A stretch of DNA of 42,540 bases from Microvirga brassicacearum. GTDB taxonomy: Bacteria; Pseudomonadota; Alphaproteobacteria; Rhizobiales; Beijerinckiaceae. The first letter of the stretch is position 1, and the number at the start of each line of letters is the position of its first letter. The notes beneath the pieces are model-generated. The model did not search any database. It had not been told where the DNA came from and worked only from the letters and a program-made list of their open reading frames with translations. The DNA lies in NCBI RefSeq assembly GCF_008757455.1, contig NZ_VCMV01000039.1, positions 1 to 42,540 of the forward strand. The letters run 5' to 3'. The translations under genes and the position numbers were made by a program. Of this stretch, positions 37,203 to 42,540 are shown piece after piece.

Positions 37203-38347
37203 CCATTGCAGCGGCTCGGGCGCCGGACGCGCCTGTCATCACGGTTCACGTGCCCCTCGGCGATCGTGCCTACGACATTTTCGTGGGACGCGGCCTCCTC
37301 GGCGAGGCTGGCGCGCGCATTGCAGCGCTTGGCGCCCGCGCAGCCGCCATCGTCACCGACAGCAATGTGGGGGCGCTCTATGGAGGCGCATTGGCCGACG
37401 CCTTGCAGCAGCGGGGATTGCGCGCATCCATCATCACGGTCGCGCCCGGCGAGGCGACGAAATCCTATGCGTCGCTTGAGACGGTTTGCGATGCCGTGCT
37501 CGAAGCGCGCATCGAACGCGGTGATCTGGTGATCGCGCTGGGTGGCGGCGTGGTCGGCGACCTGGCGGGGTTCGCCGCCGCGGTAGCGCGACGAGGCGTC
37601 CGGTTTGTCCAGGTCCCGACGAGCCTGCTATCCCAGGTCGACTCATCCGTCGGCGGCAAGACCGGCATCAATTCCCGTCACGGCAAGAATCTCGTGGGCG
37701 CCTTCCATCAACCGAGCCTCGTCCTGGCCGACACCGCGCTGCTCGACACGTTGCCTATCCGCGAGATGCGGGCCGGCTACGCCGAGGTGGTCAAATACGG
37801 CCTCATCGACGATGCGGGTTTCTTCGATTGGTGCGAGGCCAACTGGCAAGGCGTGTTCGCAGGCGGCCCCGAGCGCAACGAAGCTGTGGCTCAAAGCTGC
37901 CGCGCAAAGGCTGCGGTCGTGGTGCGGGACGAGCGCGAGGAAGGGGATCGGGCCCTCCTCAATCTCGGCCACACCTTCGGCCACGCACTCGAGCGAATCA
38001 CGCGATATGATTCGGCCCGGCTCGTGCATGGCGAGGGTGTCGCCATCGGCATGTGCCTCGCCTTCCGTTTCTCGGCCTTTCTCGGGCTCTGCTCGGCCGA
38101 CGACGCAACGCGCGTCGAACGTCACCTCGTTACCGTTGGTTTGCCGACCCGTTTGCAGGATGTACCCGGCGGATTTGGCACGGTGGATGAACTGCTCGAC
38201 GGGATGGCGCAGGACAAGAAGGTGAAAGCCGGCGCGCTCACCTTCATCCTCGCTCGCGGAATCGGACAGAGCTTCGTTGCGCACGGCATCGAGATCGCGA
38301 AAGTACGCGCCTTCCTAAACCACGAGATCGCCGCGACGCGGACATGA
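37199..38347 (+). CDS. aroB: 3-dehydroquinate synthase
   Basis: A 382-residue NAD-dependent enzyme that forms 3-dehydroquinate from DAHP, the second shikimate-pathway step. NAD- and substrate-binding motifs are PGEATKSYASLETVCDAVLE (about 82-101), ALGGGVVGDLAGFAAA (about 114-129), QVPTSLLSQVDSSVGGKTGIN (split near 139-159) and LGHTFGHALE (about 256-265) with metal-ligand His residues. It starts at a GTG inside the aroK stop, and this strict coupling is usual. Downstream there is a change of content: the next gene is not part of aromatic synthesis. Confidence 0.96.
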   Translation: MTIAAARAPDAPVITVHVPLGDRAYDIFVGRGLLGEAGARIAALGARAAAIVTDSNVGALYGGALADALQQRGLRASIITVAPGEATKSYASLETVCDAVLEARIERGDLVIALGGGVVGDLAGFAAAVARRGVRFVQVPTSLLSQVDSSVGGKTGINSRHGKNLVGAFHQPSLVLADTALLDTLPIREMRAGYAEVVKYGLIDDAGFFDWCEANWQGVFAGGPERNEAVAQSCRAKAAVVVRDEREEGDRALLNLGHTFGHALERITRYDSARLVHGEGVAIGMCLAFRFSAFLGLCSADDATRVERHLVTVGLPTRLQDVPGGFGTVDELLDGMAQDKKVKAGALTFILARGIGQSFVAHGIEIAKVRAFLNHEIAATRT

Positions 38348-38428
38348 CCGAGCGTCCTGCACGCCGCCGCGATCGAGAGCTCGTGTGTGCTGGACTGAAC
38401 TCTGAACGAAGACACACAGGGCAAATTC

Positions 38429-39349
38429 ATGATGTTTCGGTCTCTCATCGCCAATCCACCACCCTGGCCGAACGGCGCACGATGTGCGGTTTGCTTCTCG
38501 TTCGACATGGATGTCGAGTCCCTGTTGCACATTCACCATCGCGACGCCGCCGCATCCCGGCTCGCCACCTCGTCGGCTCTCCGGTACGGGCCTTTCGTCG
38601 CGATCCCGCGTCTCATCGAGATCTGGAAGCATTTCAATCTTCGCCAGACGATTTTCATTCCGGGTTGGTCGATCGAGACCTATCCCCATGCGGTTGAGGC
38701 TCTCGTCGCGGCAGGTCATGAGATCGGGCATCACGGCTGGTTGCACGAGCGTCCCAATACGCTCTCGCGCGACGCCGAGGAACGCGTTCTCGACCGGGCG
38801 CTGCAATCCTTCGACAAAATCGTCGGCGAGCGACCCGTCGGATACCGCGCGCCCGCCTATGCCCTGTCGGAGCACACGGTGGATCTCTTGATCGAGCGGG
38901 GCTTCGCTTACGATGCGTCCCTCATGGGCGATGACGTGCCCTACATCCTTCGCTCCAAGCGGGGAACATTGCTGGAACTCCCCTCGGATGTCGCGCTCGA
39001 CGACTGGATCCAGTACGTGAACATGCCGGAATTCGGCTGCCAGATGCCGATCCAGTCTCCGCAACGGGCGATGGAAGTTTTCCAGGCGGAATTCGACGGA
39101 GCCTGGACTCATGGCGGCCTCTGGATTTCCGTGTGGCATCCGTTCGTTTCCGGACGCTTGGCGCGCGCGGACGCTATCGTGCGCTTGATCGAGCATATGG
39201 TGGCCAAGGGCGACGTTTGGTTTGCTCCCATGCGCGAGATCGCGGCTCATATCGAGGGCCTGATTGCGACCGGAAGTTGGACACCGCGCACCGACGACAT
39301 CCCGTTCTGGACGGATCGTGTCGACCACCTGGTGACCAGCGGGCGGTAG
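38429..39349 (+). CDS. Polysaccharide deacetylase family protein (NodB fold)
   Basis: A 306-residue cytoplasmic-looking protein with a NodB/CE4 metal-dependent amidohydrolase fold and no signal peptide. Catalytic features are FSFDMD with Asp26 and Asp28, the metal pair His102 and His106 in HHGWLHERP, and VGYRAPAYALS (about 137-147). The arrangement is that of the HpPgdA/PuuE-like branch, which includes peptidoglycan deacetylases, allantoinase-like and cyclic-imide hydrolases. Lack of a signal and the neighbouring small-solute ABC genes favour a small amide substrate. AGGG precedes the ATG pair by about eight bases. Confidence 0.87.
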   Translation: MMFRSLIANPPPWPNGARCAVCFSFDMDVESLLHIHHRDAAASRLATSSALRYGPFVAIPRLIEIWKHFNLRQTIFIPGWSIETYPHAVEALVAAGHEIGHHGWLHERPNTLSRDAEERVLDRALQSFDKIVGERPVGYRAPAYALSEHTVDLLIERGFAYDASLMGDDVPYILRSKRGTLLELPSDVALDDWIQYVNMPEFGCQMPIQSPQRAMEVFQAEFDGAWTHGGLWISVWHPFVSGRLARADAIVRLIEHMVAKGDVWFAPMREIAAHIEGLIATGSWTPRTDDIPFWTDRVDHLVTSGR

Positions 39350-39365
39350 CTCTTCTACGCGCGCC

Positions 39366-40064
39366 TCAACGCTTTCGCTTGGAGGCTACCCCGCGCGGGA
39401 GAGATATCACCGCGGCGCGGGTGCCGTTCCTCCGCGCGGGTTTTTGCGACTGCGAGAGGAGCCCGGAGAAAATCAGCGAGACATGCTTCTCGATTGCCGA
39501 CTTCAACTCCTCGACGGTCATTGCGTTGCTGGAAATGAATTGCCCGAAGTGATGCGTGCCGATCGCCGTGAACAGATCCGCCAACTCCTTGATCTCCACC
39601 TTCGCGTCAATCGCGCCGCGATCCTGGAAGCCCGCCAGCATCTGGACATAGTGCCTGAGGATCAATCGGTTGAAGACGATCCCGGCCCGATGCAACCGGC
39701 TTGCCGGCTGGGAATAAGGAGCAGCGAAGATCACGCGCCAGCATTCCCGGCCGAGGGTATTCAGGGCCTGATCGGCCAAGAGCTTCTCGAAAGCCTGGAC
39801 GGCGGCGAGCGGATCGTCCGGCGGGTTTCGGATCAGTGCGCGCCGCGCCGGGAGCGATTGCCGGGCATGCCTGACCGCCAGCGCCGTCAGGATGTTCGCC
39901 TTCGTCAAAAAGTAATTGTAGATCGTCCCCGGTGACACGCGCGCGGCCCGCGCAATGTCCTCGATATGCGTCGCCTCATAGCCTTGCGTGGCAAAGAGTT
40001 CCGAGGCCGCATTGAGGACCTGCTCGATGCGGAGCTGTTTGTTCAATCCCCTCAGGCCCGCCAC
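39366..40064 (-). CDS. TetR/AcrR family transcriptional regulator
   Basis: A 232-residue regulator. The N-terminal helix-turn-helix spans about residues 12-58 (LNAASELFATQGYEATHIEDIA, split, then VSPGTIYNYFLTKANIL). A helical ligand-binding domain follows, and a basic C-terminal tail (SLPRGVASKRKR) is unusual. The start is a GTG with GGAG six bases upstream. It is divergent from the ABC-transporter genes and convergent with the deacetylase gene (16 bases apart), so a natural guess is that it represses the importer and possibly senses its substrate. No ligand can be named. Confidence 0.9.
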   Translation of the reverse strand: MAGLRGLNKQLRIEQVLNAASELFATQGYEATHIEDIARAARVSPGTIYNYFLTKANILTALAVRHARQSLPARRALIRNPPDDPLAAVQAFEKLLADQALNTLGRECWRVIFAAPYSQPASRLHRAGIVFNRLILRHYVQMLAGFQDRGAIDAKVEIKELADLFTAIGTHHFGQFISSNAMTVEELKSAIEKHVSLIFSGLLSQSQKPARRNGTRAAVISLPRGVASKRKR

Positions 40065-40118
40065 GGCGATCTCCAGACGTCCGACATGTTCCCTCCGATT
40101 CTAGTGATGTTGCTTTTT

Positions 40119-40167
40119 ATAGTCGACTTCTAATTTGCACTTGACTTCAGATATACGCCGGTATCTC
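40119..40167. promoter_or_regulatory. Candidate TetR operator and divergent promoters
   Basis: The space between the tetR-type gene and the ABC gene is AT-richer than its surroundings. It holds a perfect 8-base palindrome AGTCGACT at 40121-40128. On the minus strand this abuts a TATAAA-like box serving the regulator. TTGACT at 40141-40146 with TATCTC 15 bases on could be a suboptimal promoter toward the ABC gene. Confidence 0.35.
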
Positions 40168-40240
40168 CTTCGCTCGTCCCATCGGGCTTCCCAAGAGTTC
40201 GCCGGACTGGAGCAAATAAAGCAGAGGGGCTGGCTCTACA

Positions 40241-41335
40241 ATGAGGACAGCGGATCCGAGCCGCAATCTAAGCATCGAAAATGCAACGAAGGTTTTTGGA
40301 TCCTTCAAGGCGGTCGATGACTTGTCGCTCACGGTTCAGCGTGGCGAATTCTTGACATTGCTTGGTCCTTCGGGTTCCGGCAAGACAACTCTTCTGATGA
40401 TGATTGCCGGTTTTGTGCAACCGGACAGAGGAAACATCTTCCTCGATTCCCGCCCCATCGCGCATCTGCCCCCGGAGGCCCGCAATTTCGGGATGGTTTT
40501 TCAAGGCTATGCGCTCTTTCCTCATCTGACCGTCTTCGAGAACGTCGCCTTCCCGTTGAAGGTGCGCAAGAAACCGCGCGCCGAGATCGAAGAGAAGGTC
40601 AAGGCGGCGCTCGATCTGGTGCAACTGACCACTCAGATGGACCGCCTCCCGCGGCAGCTTTCCGGAGGCCAGCAGCAACGCGTGGCGCTGGCGCGCGCCA
40701 TGGTTTTCACCCCTCACCTGCTGCTCCTCGACGAGCCGTTGAGCGCGCTCGACAAGAAGCTTCGCGCCGAGTTGCAGGAAGAATTGAAGCGCCTCCATCG
40801 TAAGGTCGGTCTCACGTTCATTTACGTGACTCACGACCAAGATGAGGCCCTCTCCATGTCGGACAGGATCGCGGTCATGCGCGACGGCAGGCTTATTCAG
40901 CATGGCTCCCCGACGGAGGTCTACGAACAGCCAAGGACGACATTCGTTGCCGACTTCCTCGGGAAGAGCAATTTCCTGCGCGGCCGGGTCGAGTCGCACG
41001 TGGCCGACGGCTTCATCTTTGCCAACGGCCAGGAGCGCTTCACGCAGAGCGCCCGCGGCCCGGTGCCCCCTGTCGGCAGCGATATCGCCATCGCGCTGCG
41101 ACCCGAGAAAATCTCGATTTCAGGATCGGGCGATAATCCCGCCAACACCCTCACCGGCAAGGTGACAGAGTGGAACTACTTCGGTTCAGAGTTTCGGCTC
41201 GTTGTCGAAACGCAAAATTTCGGACCGATCGCCGTCGCAGTTCCGACCTGGAATGCAGGATCTTCGCCTGCAATCGGCCAGACGCTGTCCCTCGGGTGGG
41301 ACTCGCGTGCAGGAATGCAGGTTGCCGAAAGCTAG
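40241..41335 (+). CDS. ABC transporter ATP-binding protein, spermidine/putrescine (PotA) type
   Basis: A 364-residue importer ATPase. Walker A GPSGSGKT is at 42-49, the Q-loop is VFQGYALFPHLTVFENVAFPL (split near 84-104), the signature is LSGGQQQRVALARAM, Walker B is LLLLDEPLSALDKKLR, and the switch HD lies in YVTHDQDEALSM. A C-terminal TOBE domain (about 285-355) is typical of the PotA/FbpC/UgpC group. The closest look is to the polyamine/mannopine class. GAGGGG lies about 12 bases before the ATG. It is followed 46 bases later by the cognate binding-protein gene. Confidence 0.93.
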   Translation: MRTADPSRNLSIENATKVFGSFKAVDDLSLTVQRGEFLTLLGPSGSGKTTLLMMIAGFVQPDRGNIFLDSRPIAHLPPEARNFGMVFQGYALFPHLTVFENVAFPLKVRKKPRAEIEEKVKAALDLVQLTTQMDRLPRQLSGGQQQRVALARAMVFTPHLLLLDEPLSALDKKLRAELQEELKRLHRKVGLTFIYVTHDQDEALSMSDRIAVMRDGRLIQHGSPTEVYEQPRTTFVADFLGKSNFLRGRVESHVADGFIFANGQERFTQSARGPVPPVGSDIAIALRPEKISISGSGDNPANTLTGKVTEWNYFGSEFRLVVETQNFGPIAVAVPTWNAGSSPAIGQTLSLGWDSRAGMQVAES

Positions 41336-41381
41336 GTCCCGGCCATCTGCAAAATGCCATCAACAATAAAGGGGAACCATC

Positions 41382-42488
41382 ATGGAAAAACAGAGCTTTG
41401 CCGAAGATTGTCTTGAGGTCGCATCCGAACTCGGGCGCGACGGCCTTTCTCGTCGCGACATGCTGCGCGCCGCGCTGGCGCTCGGCATCGCGCCCGCAGC
41501 TCTCGCGGCCGGCAGCCGGGCCGCTCAGGCGCAGGCCCGCAAGGAAGTGGTCGTCGTAAACTTCGGCGGTGACGCGATAAAGGCTTTCGACGAAGCCTTC
41601 GTCAAACCGTTCGCCGCGCAAGGCGGCCGCATGGTGCTCGACGGCAGCGGTGCGCTCAACGGCAAGATCCTCACGATGGTCCAGTCCGGGCATGTCACCT
41701 GGGATATCTGCGATGCGGGCATCACCACCCTCGCCGAGCTCGGGCCGCATAAGGCTCTGGAGAAGATCGACTACAGCATCGTCGACAAATCCAAGGTCCT
41801 GCCGGAATTCGCCTACGACGAGGGCGTCGTGAACTACATGTTCAGCACGATTCTCGCCTGGGACAAGAGCAAGATCAAGGAGCAGCCGACGGTGGCCGAC
41901 TTCTTCGACACGAAGAAGTATCCGGGGCGGCGCATGATGCGCAAAGACTCGCAAGGGATGCTGGAATTCGCGCTGCTCGCCGACGGCGTTCCGCTCGACA
42001 AGCTCTACCCGCTCGATGTCAAGCGCGCCTTCGCGAAGATCGCCACGATCCGGAAGGACTTGCTGTTCTGGAGCAGCGGCTCCGAAAGCCAAAGCTTGAT
42101 GCGCGACGGCGAATGCGTGATGGGCTTGCTCTGGCACACCCGCGGCAACATCCTGCGCCGCGAGACTCAAGGGCGCGTCGACTATACCTTCAAGGATGGC
42201 CTGTTGCAGCCAGGCCTCTGGGTCGTGCCGAAAGGCAACCCCGCCGGCAAGGAAGCGTTCGTGGCGATTGCGTCGATGCAGCAGCCTGAGGGTCAGATCA
42301 AGCTTCTGGCAGCGATGGGCAACGGCCCGGCCAATCCGGCCGCACAAAGCATGGTCCCGCAAGACCAGCGCGCCATGAACCCTGCCGATCCCTCGAACGC
42401 CGCGATGCAGGCAAAGATCAACGCCGAGTGGTACAAGAACAACCACTCGAAGACCTTCCAGGCCTATCTCGACCTGATCTCGTCTTGA
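41382..42488 (+). CDS. Extracellular solute-binding protein, PotD-like, Tat-exported
   Basis: A 368-residue periplasmic binding protein. A long polar N-region precedes a twin-arginine signal (LSRRDMLRAALALG, Arg24-Arg25) with likely cleavage near AQAQA at about residues 48-52. The mature part has VVNFGGDAIKAFDEAFVKPF (about 58-77), DICDAGITTLAEL and GECVMGLLWHTR (about 245-256), as in spermidine/putrescine-type and related family 1/8 proteins. The ligand is unknown: polyamine, amino-acid-like or opine substrates are all compatible. An AAGGGGA ribosome site precedes the ATG. The permease genes should follow to the right. Confidence 0.92.
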   Translation: MEKQSFAEDCLEVASELGRDGLSRRDMLRAALALGIAPAALAAGSRAAQAQARKEVVVVNFGGDAIKAFDEAFVKPFAAQGGRMVLDGSGALNGKILTMVQSGHVTWDICDAGITTLAELGPHKALEKIDYSIVDKSKVLPEFAYDEGVVNYMFSTILAWDKSKIKEQPTVADFFDTKKYPGRRMMRKDSQGMLEFALLADGVPLDKLYPLDVKRAFAKIATIRKDLLFWSSGSESQSLMRDGECVMGLLWHTRGNILRRETQGRVDYTFKDGLLQPGLWVVPKGNPAGKEAFVAIASMQQPEGQIKLLAAMGNGPANPAAQSMVPQDQRAMNPADPSNAAMQAKINAEWYKNNHSKTFQAYLDLISS

Positions 42489-42540
42489 AGTCCGGCGGCG
42501 CATTCCGCCGCAAGCGACGTGCCGGCCGCCCGCGTGTCGG
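42485..42540 (+). CDS. Possible start of ABC permease (partial)
   Basis: A TTG overlaps the binding-protein stop (TTGA) and opens a frame that stays open to the window edge, reading a basic leader (KSGGAFRRKRRAGRPRV). That would suit the cytoplasmic N-terminus of a permease, the expected next gene. A GTG at 42520 in the same region is an alternative. Only 56 bases are visible, so this is a guess from context. Confidence 0.25.
   Translation, partial: MKSGGAFRRKRRAGRPRV

Noticed and set aside
40135..40320. 61-codon frame overlapping the start of the ABC ATPase gene
   Set aside because: It has no ribosome site or domain and runs out of frame through the well-supported ABC gene start.

Overview
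The window is GC-rich chromosomal DNA from an alphaproteobacterium. The gene content and order (NDUFAF5-like methyltransferase/comF/grxC, ubiG divergent from lysC, ptsP-prfA-prmC-DUF4167-clpB, ftsEX, xerD divergent from aroKB, metX-metW) point to the Hyphomicrobiales (Rhizobiales). From memory of gene orders it looks closest to a Methylobacteriaceae/Beijerinckiaceae-type genome. Genus cannot be settled from the sequence alone. There are no rRNA or tRNA genes, CRISPR arrays, insertion sequences or prophage genes. About 44 protein genes are called, including two (54 and 51 codons) found by reading short frames between larger genes.

Layout. 1-4.6 kb: tail of a probable outer-membrane protein, a DUF427 protein, an NDUFAF5/BioC-like methyltransferase, then comF, grxC, a DUF1178 protein and the antiporter nhaA. 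4.5-11 kb: ubiG (ubiquinone) divergent from lysC (aspartate family), then ptsP (nitrogen PTS), prfA and prmC (release factor 1 and its methylase). 11-17 kb: an Arg/Asp-rich DUF4167 protein, a MOSC protein, a small unknown, clpB and a 162-residue unknown. 17-24.5 kb: an orphan Tat-exported TRAP-type binding protein, a 54-residue protein, an EamA transporter, a YihY membrane protein, then on the minus strand a periplasmic nucleotidase, a Cys/Met PLP enzyme and hpt. 24.7-30.4 kb: ftsE-ftsX, a YdcF protein, a plsC-type acyltransferase, an unknown, a ChaC-like cyclotransferase and a DUF2125 protein. 30.3-38.4 kb: an amino-acid block with chorismate mutase-hisC-tyrC (Tyr/Phe) on the minus strand, divergent metX-metW (Met), xerD with a small membrane protein, and aroK-aroB (shikimate pathway). 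38.4-42.5 kb: a NodB-fold deacetylase/amidase, a TetR regulator and the first genes of a spermidine/putrescine-type ABC importer. This last segment looks accessory.

How the genes fit together. lysC, aroK, aroB, the chorismate mutase, hisC and tyrC, metX and metW make this a biosynthetic neighbourhood: aroKB feed chorismate to the mutase, hisC and tyrC, while lysC and metX act on the aspartate-to-methionine branch. Translational coupling (ATGA, GTGA or TGATG overlaps) joins ptsP-prfA, ftsE-ftsX, hisC-tyrC, metX-metW and aroK-aroB. Clear intrinsic terminators follow the DUF4167 gene, the 162-residue unknown, the TRAP binding protein, the 54-residue gene, the nucleotidase and the YdcF gene.

No single locus is an obviously new multi-gene system. 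The best leads are the NodB/TetR/ABC cluster, a chorismate mutase fused to what may be a degenerate prephenate-dehydratase-like domain, a terminator placed just before the plsC start codon, a half-site array upstream of the orphan TRAP binding protein, and the small conserved-looking proteins.
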